Of a DNA stretch of 64,000 bases, positions 34,411-42,344 are shown piece after piece. Source of the DNA: Janibacter terrae NBRC 107853. GTDB taxonomy: Bacteria > Actinomycetota > Actinomycetes > Actinomycetales > Dermatophilaceae. The stretch spans positions 62,001 through 126,000 of the forward strand of contig NZ_BCUV01000002.1 of the NCBI RefSeq assembly GCF_001591405.1, read 5' to 3'. A model generated the notes under the pieces. It worked only from the letters and a program-made list of their open reading frames with translations, searched no databases and was not told the DNA's origin. Position 1 is the first letter of the stretch; every line of letters begins with the position of its first letter. The position numbers were made by a program, and so were the translations under genes.

Positions 34411-35060
34411 TGACGATGACCACTCCCACCTCCACCGACCACGTCTCGGTCCTCGACCGGTATGCCGAAGGGGGGCTGGCCGGCGCCCTCGAGCCCGGCG
34501 GCCGCCCGGCGCTGCTCGTCGTCGACCTGCAGCGCGGGTTCACGGACCCGGCGTGCGGCCCCGGCTTCGAGATGCCGGACGTCGTCGCCGAGACCGCCCG
34601 ACTCGTCGACGCGGCGCACGCCGCCGGAGTGCCGGTCGTCTTCACGACGATCGCCTTCGCGGCCGACGAGGAGCCCGTGTGGCTGACGAAGATGCCGGCG
34701 ATGCTCGAGCTGCGCGAGGGCTCGACCTGGGTCGAGATCGACCCGGCGTCGGGGATCGTCGACGCCGACCACGTCGTCGTCAAGCAGGCCGCCTCCGCCT
34801 TCAGCGGGACCGACCTCGGCGAGCGGTTGGCGGCCGACGGCATCGACACCGTCGTCGTCTGCGGCGCGACGACCTCAGGGTGCGTCCGCGCGAGTGTCGT
34901 GGACGCCATCTCGCTCGGGCTGCGTCCCTTCGTCGTCGCCTCGGCCGTCGGTGACCGTGAGCGGTCACCGCACGACGCCGCCCTCGTCGACATCCAGGCC
35001 AAGTACGGAGAGGTCGTGTCGCTCGACACGGCCCTGTCCATCATCGAGGAGCACCGATGA
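34410..35060 (+). CDS. isochorismatase-like amidohydrolase (maleamate/N-carbamoylsarcosine amidase type)
   Basis: 216 residues with the cysteine-hydrolase triad Asp39 (LLVVDLQRGF), Lys125 (VVVKQAASAF) and Cys158 (GATTSGCVRAS). The family includes maleamate amidohydrolase NicF and N-carbamoylsarcosine amidase. Because the island also encodes a NicX-like dioxygenase and a maleate isomerase, hydrolysis of maleamate to maleate and ammonia is the most attractive role. Its start overlaps the alpha-subunit stop by one base (TGATG), and its stop overlaps the next start by four. Confidence 0.8.
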   Translation: MTMTTPTSTDHVSVLDRYAEGGLAGALEPGGRPALLVVDLQRGFTDPACGPGFEMPDVVAETARLVDAAHAAGVPVVFTTIAFAADEEPVWLTKMPAMLELREGSTWVEIDPASGIVDADHVVVKQAASAFSGTDLGERLAADGIDTVVVCGATTSGCVRASVVDAISLGLRPFVVASAVGDRERSPHDAALVDIQAKYGEVVSLDTALSIIEEHR

Positions 35061-36361
35061 CCACTCAGTTCCCCCTCCTGCGCAGCGTCCCCGATGAGCT
35101 GCCGACGGCTCGGGTGGCTCCGTGCATGGAGCCACGACTCGTGCAGACGCGCGACGACGGCTCACCCCTCGGGCTCGTCGGCGAGCAGCAGCTGGGCCAC
35201 CTGCAGGTGGCACCGAGCACGGACTCGACCTCCGGCCTCATCGACGTGCTCACCCGGGCCCGGCTGCAGGGGCGCGGCGGCGCAGGCTTCCCAGCCCACG
35301 TCAAGTGGCGCTCGGTCGCCGCGGCGGACGGTGATCGCGTCGTCGTGGCGAACGGCCACGAGGGCGAACCGGCATCGGGGAAGGACCGCTGGTTGCTGCT
35401 CAACCGGCCACACCTCGTCCTCGAGGGCCTGCTCCTGGCCGGGAGAGCCCTTCGCGCTGCCCGCACCATCGTGTGCGTGAGCCGGGAGGACACCCGGGCC
35501 TCCGTGGAGGCGGCGATCGCCGACCTCGTGGACGCGGCGCTCGTCCCCGAGGGCGTGAGCATCGAGGTCGTCGTCCTCGACCACCGGTACGTCACGGGGG
35601 AGGAGAGCGCGCTCGTCCAGGGGATCAACGGCAAGGTCGCACTCCCGACCTTCAAGCCGCCCCGTCCCTTCGAGGAGGGCGTCGGTGGGCAGCCGACCCT
35701 GATCCAGAACGTCGAGACCCTCGCGCACGTCGCGTGGATCCACCACCACGGTCCGGCGGCGTTCGGCGAGCTCGGGACGCACACCTCGCCGGGCAGCGCC
35801 CTCTTCACGATCATGGGCGGCCCGGAGGGCTGCGCGGTCATCGAGGCGCCGCTCGGCATCGAGATCCACGAGCTGCTGTCCTTCGTGGGCGTGCAACCGG
35901 AGGACGTCTCCCGGCTGCTGCTCGGGGGGTGGTTCGGAGGCGTCCACGCCTCCGAGGTGCTCGGGCTCGAGTGCGACTACACGACGCTGCGGGTCGCGGG
36001 GACCGGTCTCGGCTGCGCCTCGCTCACCGTCATCGGGCCCGACGAGGACGTCGCCGCCATCGTGGGGCAGCTCGGAGCCTGGTACGCCTCCGAGAGTGCC
36101 CAGCAGTGCGGTGTCTGCCGCAACGGCACGCGGGCGATCGGCAAGGTACTGGCCAAGAATGCCGCCGGCCTGGCCGACGAGGACGACCTCGCCGACCTCT
36201 CTCGGTGGGGCGTGACCCTGCCGGGACGTGGCGCGTGCGGCTTCCTCGACGGCGCCGCCACCCTTGCGCGCACGACGGTGTCGGTGATCAGTGCCAAGGA
36301 GTTCGTCAGCGCCAAGGCCGTCCGGGCCGGCGCCCCCACCCCCTCCCAGGAGCAGTCATGA
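35057..36361 (+). CDS. NuoF-like flavoprotein reductase
   Basis: 434 residues related to the NADH-binding subunit of complex I and of formate/hydrogen dehydrogenases: GRGGAGFPAHVKW (FMN/NADH glycine motif, about 75-87), EGEPASGKDR, VVLDHRYVTGEESAL, an SLBB segment, and a C-terminal Fe-S region ESAQQCGVCRNGT ... GRGACGF. The first Cys of the canonical CxxCxxC...C set is Ala here, leaving three obvious ligands. In this operon it most likely passes electrons from NAD(P)H to the 64-residue ferredoxin and on to the Rieske oxygenase, a job usually done by an FNR-type or GR-type reductase. Confidence 0.75.
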   Translation: MTTQFPLLRSVPDELPTARVAPCMEPRLVQTRDDGSPLGLVGEQQLGHLQVAPSTDSTSGLIDVLTRARLQGRGGAGFPAHVKWRSVAAADGDRVVVANGHEGEPASGKDRWLLLNRPHLVLEGLLLAGRALRAARTIVCVSREDTRASVEAAIADLVDAALVPEGVSIEVVVLDHRYVTGEESALVQGINGKVALPTFKPPRPFEEGVGGQPTLIQNVETLAHVAWIHHHGPAAFGELGTHTSPGSALFTIMGGPEGCAVIEAPLGIEIHELLSFVGVQPEDVSRLLLGGWFGGVHASEVLGLECDYTTLRVAGTGLGCASLTVIGPDEDVAAIVGQLGAWYASESAQQCGVCRNGTRAIGKVLAKNAAGLADEDDLADLSRWGVTLPGRGACGFLDGAATLARTTVSVISAKEFVSAKAVRAGAPTPSQEQS

Positions 36362-36552
36362 AGGCACGCATCGACGCCATCAAGTGCCAGGGCTACGGCA
36401 CCTGTGTCGACCGGTGTCCGGAGCTCTTCGAGCTCGACGAATGGGGCTTCGCCGCCGTCATCGGCGACGGCGACGTCCCCGAGGCCCTCGAGGAGGCAGC
36501 ACGGTCCGCCCAGCGGGCCTGCCCCGAGGACGCCGTGCACCTCGCAACCTGA
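36358..36552 (+). CDS. small ferredoxin, 3Fe-4S/4Fe-4S type
   Basis: 64 residues. Cys pattern C-x5-C-x3-C ... CP (CQGYGTCVDRCPELFEL and ACPEDAVHL) is that of actinobacterial P450-type ferredoxins, where a three-iron cluster is common because the second ligand position is not Cys. It is the probable electron carrier between the NuoF-like protein and the Rieske oxygenase. Overlaps the reductase gene by 4 bases and ends the first operon. Confidence 0.88.
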   Translation: MKARIDAIKCQGYGTCVDRCPELFELDEWGFAAVIGDGDVPEALEEAARSAQRACPEDAVHLAT

Positions 36553-36553
36553 C

Positions 36554-36576
36554 CCACAGCGTGGGCCACGCTGTGG
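36554..36576 (+). terminator. 11-bp perfect hairpin after the ferredoxin gene
   Basis: CCACAGCGTGG followed, after one base, by its exact complement, starting one base after the stop codon. There is no T-tract, as is often the case in actinobacteria. It probably ends the first island operon; it lies just before operator B and might also affect the next promoter. Confidence 0.55.
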
Positions 36577-36588
36577 CGACCAGAGAAA

Positions 36589-36611
36589 TGTATGCAAAGA
36601 TGAATGCAAAA
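36589..36611 (+). promoter_or_regulatory. operator B: tandem ATGCAAA element
   Basis: TGTATGCAAAG followed by ATGCAAAA with a 12-bp period (ATGCAAA at 36592 and 36604). It lies 18 bp before the GTG of the second operon. No good -35/-10 pair was seen beside it. Confidence 0.6.
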
Positions 36612-36628
36612 CGACTGAGGGGATTGAC

Positions 36629-37402
36629 GTGGATCTGGCACTGAACGGCAAGGTCGCGCTCGTGACCGCCGCCTCCCGCGGGATCGGCCGCGCCACGGCC
36701 GAGCGGCTCGCGAGCGAGGGCGCGACCGTGATCGCGGCCGCCCGGACCGAGGGGCGCGAGGTCGAGGAGCTCGGCACCGGTCGCATCGTCCCGCTGACGG
36801 TGGACCTCGGTGAGGCGGGAGCCGCGGCGGACCTCGTGGAGCGGGTGCGTGCCGAGCACGGGTCGGTCGACGTCCTCGTCGCCAACACCCCGGGCCCGAA
36901 GCTGTCGCCGGCCCTCGAGCTCACCTGGCAGGACTGGTCCGCGGCGCACGACGCCCTGCTGCGCCCGGTCGTCGAGATGATGACCGCCGCCGGCAAGGTC
37001 ATGGTCGAGCAGGGCCGTGGCTCGATGGTGCTCGTCTCCTCGTCCTGGGTCCGCCAGCCGTCGCCCGCCGGGGTGCTCTCCGCCGCCTACCGCTCGGCGC
37101 AGTCCTCCTTCGTCAAGTCGCTCGCGGCCGAGATCGCTCCGCGTGGGGTCCGCGTCAACCAGGTCCTCGTGGGCGCCACCGGCACCGAGCGGATGGAGAA
37201 GATCCTGCGCGGCAAGGCCGAGGTCAACGGTACGGACCGTCAGACCGAGCTCGACCGCGTCGTCGCCGACATCCCGCTCGGCCGCTGGGGCGAGGCGCAC
37301 GAGATCGGCGACCTCATCGCCTTCCTCGCGTCCGACCTGCCCGGCTTCTCCACCGGGTCCTCCTTCGTCATCGACGGCGGCGCGATCCGCGCTGCCCACT
37401 GA
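36629..37402 (+). CDS. short-chain dehydrogenase with altered catalytic motif
   Basis: 257-residue SDR fold protein: cofactor motif TAASRGIGRATAERL near residue 13 and SSFVIDGGAIRAAH at the end. The Tyr-x3-Lys positions are Ser and Arg (LSAAYRSAQ aligned on the VKSLAAE helix), the same change as in the protein at 14257. GTG 36629 follows GAGGGG. It heads the second island operon. Role in the pathway unknown; it could act on a hydroxylated ring intermediate or be non-catalytic. Confidence 0.7.
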   Translation: MDLALNGKVALVTAASRGIGRATAERLASEGATVIAAARTEGREVEELGTGRIVPLTVDLGEAGAAADLVERVRAEHGSVDVLVANTPGPKLSPALELTWQDWSAAHDALLRPVVEMMTAAGKVMVEQGRGSMVLVSSSWVRQPSPAGVLSAAYRSAQSSFVKSLAAEIAPRGVRVNQVLVGATGTERMEKILRGKAEVNGTDRQTELDRVVADIPLGRWGEAHEIGDLIAFLASDLPGFSTGSSFVIDGGAIRAAH

Positions 37403-37427
37403 ACCCCACCGATAAGGAACAACAACC

Positions 37428-38432
37428 ATGTCCCGATCGCTCACCGAGAACTTCGTCAAGCAGTTCGAGCTGTGCAAGGTCACCTCTGGCGAGGTCGTCG
37501 CCGTCATCGCCGAGCTGGGCGAGAAGGAGGCGTACGTCGCGGCGTCCGTCGCTGCCGCCCGACAGCTGGGTGCGAGCGCCCTCGTGCTGCACGCCTCGAG
37601 CCTGTCCAGCCCGATGCTGCCGCCCTACGAGGCCGATGGTCGCGAGGTCGCTGCCCTGCTCGCCGCCGCGGGGGAGGCCGACTTCGTCGTCGACTGCACC
37701 GTGGGTGGGCTCATCCACTCCGACGTGCGCACGCGCATCACGGGCAACGGCAAACGGATGCTCTTCGTCGCCGAGCCCAACGACGTCCTCGAGCGCCTCA
37801 TGGGCGGCGAGGAGCTCAAGGCCAGCGTCTCCGCGGCCGGTGACGTCCTGCGCGACGGCCGCACCCTGCACGTGGTGAGCGACGCCGGTACCGACCTCAC
37901 CGCCGACGTGTCGGGTGAGGACCTGCCGATCACCATGCAGTGGGGCTACGTCGACGTGCCCGGCCGCTGGGACCACTGGCCGAGCGGTTTCGCCGCCTGC
38001 TTCCCCAAGGACCGCAGCGCCCAGGGTCGGATCGTCCTGCAGCCGGGCGACGCGCTCATCCCGTGGCAGCGCTACGTGCGCGACGAGGTGACGATCGAGG
38101 TCAAGGACGGCTTCATCACCTCGATCACCGGTGGTGCGGACGCCCACCTGCTCAACGACTACTTCGAGTCGTGGGAGGACCCTGAGGTGTGGGCGCTCAG
38201 CCACATGGGCTGGGGCCTGCTGCCGCAGGCCCGCTGGTCCGCCTTCGACGTCTACGACCCGCGCAGCCTCTACGGCCAGGAGCTGCGCTCGACGGCCGGC
38301 AACTTCATGTGGTCGACCGGGTCCAACCGGTTCGCCGACCGGGAGACCCCCGCCCACCTCGACGTGCCGATGCGGAGCTGCACGGTGAGCGTCGACGAGC
38401 AGGTCGTCGTGCGCGACGGGAAGCTGGTCTGA
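37428..38432 (+). CDS. nicX: 2,5-dihydroxypyridine 5,6-dioxygenase-like protein
   Basis: 334 residues with long stretches recognisable from NicX of Pseudomonas nicotinate catabolism: WDHWPSGF, SHMGWGLLPQARW and HLDVPMRSC. Candidate iron ligands His259, His310 and Asp312 occupy the places of the His, His and Asp ligands described for NicX. The reaction opens 2,5-dihydroxypyridine to N-formylmaleamate. NicX belongs to a peptidase-like fold unrelated to ordinary ring-cleavage dioxygenases, so the match is quite specific. It is the strongest clue that a pyridine ring passes through this pathway. Confidence 0.85.
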   Translation: MSRSLTENFVKQFELCKVTSGEVVAVIAELGEKEAYVAASVAAARQLGASALVLHASSLSSPMLPPYEADGREVAALLAAAGEADFVVDCTVGGLIHSDVRTRITGNGKRMLFVAEPNDVLERLMGGEELKASVSAAGDVLRDGRTLHVVSDAGTDLTADVSGEDLPITMQWGYVDVPGRWDHWPSGFAACFPKDRSAQGRIVLQPGDALIPWQRYVRDEVTIEVKDGFITSITGGADAHLLNDYFESWEDPEVWALSHMGWGLLPQARWSAFDVYDPRSLYGQELRSTAGNFMWSTGSNRFADRETPAHLDVPMRSCTVSVDEQVVVRDGKLV

Positions 38433-38433
38433 C

Positions 38434-39534
38434 ATGAGTGACGGCTCCCTCGAGCAGGCCATCCTCGCCATGGCCCGGGACGGCGCGCTCCTCGAGCGGG
38501 TCCGGCAGGACCCGGAGGGAGGGGCCGCCGAGCTCGGGATCACCCAGGCCTGGGTCGAGACGATCATCCGCGGCGACCGGGACCGGCTGCGGTCGGCCGG
38601 GGTCAACGACGGTGTGACGATCCTCGTCAGCCGGTGGTTCCAGGACGACATCGCGGACAGCCAGAGCCAGGGCAAGCTCCACGTCGACACGGAGACCCCG
38701 CTGCCGCCCAAGGACCTGCCGAGCGGACTCGTCTTCGCCGGCGGCGCCTCGCACGTGCCGGACCTGCTCGCCCGCCCCGAGATCGACCCTGACGACGGGG
38801 TCCAGCGCCTGCTGGCGGGCTACGAGCGGATGGCGACCGACCTGCGGGCGGCCGACCCCGACGTCATCCTCGTGACGGCCGACTGCCACTTCCAGAGCTT
38901 CGAGACCCACCACTACGTCGTCGGTACCGCTGCGACGCACGGGGGCTCGATGGAGTTCTTCAAGCGGCCGGACCTGGACCTGCAGCTCACCGGCAGCCCC
39001 GAGATGGCCAAGCACATCACCGACGCCGTGCGACTGGCCGGGCTCGAGGTCGAGGAGGCCCCGCGGGTCGACCTCGACCACGGGCTCATCGTCCCCCTTC
39101 GCCTCATGCTGCCGCGGCCGGACGTCCCCGTCGTGCCGATCATCACCCAGCCCCACCGCAGCTTCTCGCCCTACGGCGCTCGGGCCTTCGGCGCCGCGAT
39201 GCGCTCGGCGGTCGAGCGCTCGGGGCTCAAGGTCGCGATGGTCGCCACCGGGGGCCTGAGTCACTGGCTCGACCCCGGCAAGTTCGGCAGCGTGGACGTC
39301 GAGTTCGACACCTACCTGCTGGAGATGCTCCAGGCCGGGCGCGGCACGGACATCGCCAACCTCGAGCCGTACCCGCTGCTCGACCACGGGCAGTACGAGT
39401 TCCCCAACTGGCTGATCATGCTGGGCCTGGTCGGTCCCGGGGTGCGCGGCGAGGTGTACGCCTACGAGCCCATGGACGCCTCCGGCGGCGGCTGGACCGT
39501 CGTGCGGATGGACCTCGAGGAGGAGCCGGCATGA
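38434..39534 (+). CDS. extradiol ring-cleavage dioxygenase, fused LigA-LigB type
   Basis: 366 residues. Residues 1 to about 70 resemble the LigA-type small subunit (LEQAILAMARDGALLERVRQDPEG, GVNDGVTILVSRW). From about residue 95 there is a class III LigB domain: GGASHVPDLL supplies the first His iron ligand and TADCHFQSFETHH the second, with VDLDHGLIVPL later. It should cleave a catechol-like ring. The order LigA then LigB in one chain is the reverse of gallate dioxygenase fusions. It overlaps the nitrilase gene by 4 bases. Confidence 0.8.
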   Translation: MSDGSLEQAILAMARDGALLERVRQDPEGGAAELGITQAWVETIIRGDRDRLRSAGVNDGVTILVSRWFQDDIADSQSQGKLHVDTETPLPPKDLPSGLVFAGGASHVPDLLARPEIDPDDGVQRLLAGYERMATDLRAADPDVILVTADCHFQSFETHHYVVGTAATHGGSMEFFKRPDLDLQLTGSPEMAKHITDAVRLAGLEVEEAPRVDLDHGLIVPLRLMLPRPDVPVVPIITQPHRSFSPYGARAFGAAMRSAVERSGLKVAMVATGGLSHWLDPGKFGSVDVEFDTYLLEMLQAGRGTDIANLEPYPLLDHGQYEFPNWLIMLGLVGPGVRGEVYAYEPMDASGGGWTVVRMDLEEEPA

Positions 39535-40400
39535 GCGAGCGCACCCTGCGGGTCGGCCTGACCCAGTGGCATGCCACGCGGGACGTCGCGGCCAACGTCG
39601 AGCTGGCGCTGCGCGCCATCCGCGGCTGCGCGGCGGAGGAGGCCGACCTCGTCGTCCTCCCCGAGAACGGCCTGATGCTCGGGACCAACGTCGAGATGCG
39701 GGAGGCGGCCTTCAGCGAAGGGGGCGACCCCCACCTCGAGCGCATCGCAGAGGCCGCACGGGAAAACGACGTCGTAGTGGTCGTCGGCGGGTTGAAGAAC
39801 CGGACCGACGAGGGCACCTTCAACTCCGCCCTCGTCTACGACCGCGCGGGCGAGCTCGTGGGTCGCTACGACAAGATCCACCTCTTCGATGCGCGCATCG
39901 GTGGGCAGTCCTTCGAGGCCAGCTCGGTCGAGCAGGCCGGAGCGGCCCCCGTCATCGTCGACGTCGACGGCGTCGCCGTGGGGATCACCGTCTGCTACGA
40001 CGTCCGCTTCCCCGAGCTGTACCGGACCCTGGCCCTCGAAGGGGCCGAGGTGATCCTCGTCCCGGCGGCGTTCACCCGGGTCACCGGCGCCGCCCACTGG
40101 GAGGTGCTCCTGCGCTCCCGGGCGATCGAGTCCGCCGCCTTCGTCATCGCCAGCGCCACGGTCCACGGTGACGGCGAGGTGCCCGACGCCTTCGAGACGT
40201 GGGGCCACGCGCTCGCGGTCGGTCCGTGGGGCGAGGTGCTGGCCGACCTCGGCGAGGAGCCCTTCGCGACGACCGTGCTCGACCTCGACCTGGGTGAGGT
40301 CTCGGCCGCGCGGGACAGGCTCCCGGTGCTGCGCGGGGTCCGCCCCGACGCCTACCGTGCTGAGACCCGACGATTCACGACGACAGGAGTGACGACATGA
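39531..40400 (+). CDS. carbon-nitrogen hydrolase (nitrilase superfamily)
   Basis: 289 residues with the Glu-Lys-Cys triad: Glu45 (VVLPENGLM), Lys115 (YDKIHLFD) and Cys155 (VCYDVRFPE). Closest in pattern to omega-amidase and deaminated-glutathione amidase-like members, which hydrolyse linear amides. In this pathway it could remove the formamide from N-formylmaleamate or open another amide; a dedicated NicD-type alpha/beta hydrolase is absent. Coupled by 4-base overlaps to genes on both sides. Confidence 0.85.
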   Translation: MSERTLRVGLTQWHATRDVAANVELALRAIRGCAAEEADLVVLPENGLMLGTNVEMREAAFSEGGDPHLERIAEAARENDVVVVVGGLKNRTDEGTFNSALVYDRAGELVGRYDKIHLFDARIGGQSFEASSVEQAGAAPVIVDVDGVAVGITVCYDVRFPELYRTLALEGAEVILVPAAFTRVTGAAHWEVLLRSRAIESAAFVIASATVHGDGEVPDAFETWGHALAVGPWGEVLADLGEEPFATTVLDLDLGEVSAARDRLPVLRGVRPDAYRAETRRFTTTGVTT

Positions 40401-40711
40401 GCGACAAGATCCACCCCGACCTGGGCGACGCGCAGCCCGGCCCGGACGTCAAGGACGAGCCGGACCCGGTGCCCGGTGTCATCAGCACGGAGGAGTGGCA
40501 GGGGATCGGCAACGAGTTCACCGGCGTGCTCTTCCGCAAGGTGCGCACCAACAACGGCGAACGGCTCCAGCTCTTCGTCCCCCGTCGGGGGCACAGCGTC
40601 ACCCTCGACCCGATGCAGCTCGAGATCGTCGCGGCGCAGGACCCGGCGTTCTTCAGCCACCTGCACGCGAAGGAGCTCGGCGCGGTGTCGCAGGACGCGC
40701 CCGATGCCTGA
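40397..40711 (+). CDS. small conserved-looking protein of unknown function
   Basis: 104 residues, acidic Pro/Asp-rich start followed by NEFTGVLFRKVRTNNGERLQLF and LDPMQLEIVAAQ. I recall similar small proteins beside aromatic dioxygenase genes in actinobacteria, sometimes labelled dihydrodiol dehydrogenase in databases although they lack any Rossmann fold. No catalytic motif seen. It overlaps both neighbours (4 and 8 bases), so it is clearly part of the operon. A stabilising or accessory role for an oxygenase is possible. Confidence 0.55.
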   Translation: MSDKIHPDLGDAQPGPDVKDEPDPVPGVISTEEWQGIGNEFTGVLFRKVRTNNGERLQLFVPRRGHSVTLDPMQLEIVAAQDPAFFSHLHAKELGAVSQDAPDA

Positions 40712-41525
40712 GCAGGAGAGCAGCGTGGGGCGGGCGGGCAATGTCGTCGAGGAGGTCGCGGAGGCATTGCGGGAGCAGATCGTCTCCGGGGCCCTGCCGC
40801 CGGGCATGCGCCTGAGCCAGGCCGACGTGGCGCGGCAGCTCGACGTGTCGCGGACCCCCCTTCGCGAGGCCCTGCACAAGCTGCAGGCCGAGGGGCTCGT
40901 GGTCACCCAGGCCAACCGGGGCATGTCGGTCGCGCCGGCACCGCTCCACCAGGTGGAGGACGCCTACGCCCTGCGCCTGCTCACGGAGCCCCCCATGGTG
41001 CGGGCCATTGTCTCGACGATCGAGGACGACGCGCTCGCGGACATGGCCGACCGGCTGGCGGTCATGGAGCAGGACCACCCGAGCACGCGGGACTTCCAGG
41101 ACGCCCACTTCGCCTTCCACGACGTCATCACCCGGCGCTACCCCAAGGCCGTCTCCCGCCTCGTCGATGCGCAGATCATGCTGATCCAGCGTCACCAGCG
41201 GCTCTACTTCGCGCGGCCCCGGGCGTTGAGCAACTTCACCGACGTCGACCGCGGCTTCCTCCACGCCGTGACGACCCGTGAAGGTGCGGCCGCCGCTCGG
41301 ATGATGGAGTTCCACCTCCTCGACGCGGCGATCGGCATGATCCACGAGGTCGACCCGGACTACGTCTTCGACGCGCTGCTCGTGACCTGCGACGCCCTGG
41401 ACATCGACCTCGCCGAGCGACCCGACGGCCGCTTCGACGTCACCTGGCGGCACCACTTCTACGACATCGAGGTCGCCGAGACCTCCAACCTCGTCCCCCA
41501 GAGGGGCCCCGGCCAGACCGGCTGA
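40704..41525 (+). CDS. GntR-family regulator, FCD subfamily (candidate island regulator)
   Basis: 273 residues: winged helix at about 15-80 (VAEALREQIVSGALPPGMRL, then LDVSRTPLREALHKLQAEGLV), then an FCD-type helical ligand domain with FHDVITRRYP and HLLDAAIGM. The C-terminal 45 residues (DVTWRHHFYDIEVAET) extend beyond the usual fold. It is the only regulator in the island and therefore the likely protein that binds the repeated ATGCAAA elements at 31243, 36589 and 45641. Ligand presumably the pathway substrate or an intermediate. Confidence 0.82.
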   Translation: MPEQESSVGRAGNVVEEVAEALREQIVSGALPPGMRLSQADVARQLDVSRTPLREALHKLQAEGLVVTQANRGMSVAPAPLHQVEDAYALRLLTEPPMVRAIVSTIEDDALADMADRLAVMEQDHPSTRDFQDAHFAFHDVITRRYPKAVSRLVDAQIMLIQRHQRLYFARPRALSNFTDVDRGFLHAVTTREGAAAARMMEFHLLDAAIGMIHEVDPDYVFDALLVTCDALDIDLAERPDGRFDVTWRHHFYDIEVAETSNLVPQRGPGQTG

Positions 41526-41558
41526 CGAGGCCCACCCTTCCCCCACAGGAGCACACCC

Positions 41559-42344
41559 ATGCACACCCCCATCCGCGTCGGCCTCATCGTGCCCAGCAGC
41601 AACGTGACGATGGAGACCGAGATCCCGGCCATGCTGCGCGCTCGGGAGCAGGTCGCGCCGGAGCGTTTCACCTTCCACTCCGCGCGCATGCGGATGAAGC
41701 AGGTGACGCCCGAGGAGCTGGCCGCGATGGACGCGGACTCCGAGCGGGCCGCCGCCGAGCTGGCCGACGCCCGGGTCGACGTCATGGGGTACGCCTGCCT
41801 CGTCGCGATCATGTCCCAGGGGCACGGCTACCACCGGACCTCCGAGGAGCGTCTGGGTCGCGTGGCGCGCGAGGAGACGGGTGGCGACCTGCCGGTCGTG
41901 TCCTCGGCCGGTGCGCTCGTCGAGGCGCTCGAGCACCTCGGCGCCAGCAAGGTCGCGGTGCTGACCCCGTACATGAAGCCGCTCACCGCCACCGTGTGCA
42001 GCTACATCGAGAACGAGGACATCGAGGTCGTCGACTCCATCAGCCGCGAGGAGCCCGACAACCTCAAGGTCGGACAGCTCGACCAGGACGAGCTCATCCG
42101 CCTCGCGGGCGAGGTGGACACCACCGGCGCGGATGCACTCGTCATCAGCGCCTGCGTGCAGATGCCCTCCCTCCGGGCGCTCGCCGAGGTCCAGCGGCGC
42201 TCGCCGATCCCCGTCGTCAGCGCCGCGTCCGCCACCGTGTGGAAGATGCTGCGCGAGCTCGACCTCGACCCGGTGGTGCCCGAGGCCGGGGCGCTCCTCG
42301 GCCAGCCACTCGGGCAGGCCGTCGCCCAGGCGGTCTCCCGATGA
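41559..42344 (+). CDS. maleate cis-trans isomerase-like Asp/Glu racemase family protein
   Basis: 261 residues of the maleate isomerase/arylmalonate decarboxylase branch. Two catalytic Cys fit Cys80 (VMGYACLVAIM) and Cys199 (VISACVQMPSL), and the opening GLIVPSSNVTMETEIP is typical for maleate isomerases such as NicE. Converts maleate to fumarate, the last step of the dihydroxypyridine (maleamate) pathway. SD AGGAG precedes ATG 41559. The stop overlaps the next start by 4 bases (ATGA). Confidence 0.85.
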   Translation: MHTPIRVGLIVPSSNVTMETEIPAMLRAREQVAPERFTFHSARMRMKQVTPEELAAMDADSERAAAELADARVDVMGYACLVAIMSQGHGYHRTSEERLGRVAREETGGDLPVVSSAGALVEALEHLGASKVAVLTPYMKPLTATVCSYIENEDIEVVDSISREEPDNLKVGQLDQDELIRLAGEVDTTGADALVISACVQMPSLRALAEVQRRSPIPVVSAASATVWKMLRELDLDPVVPEAGALLGQPLGQAVAQAVSR

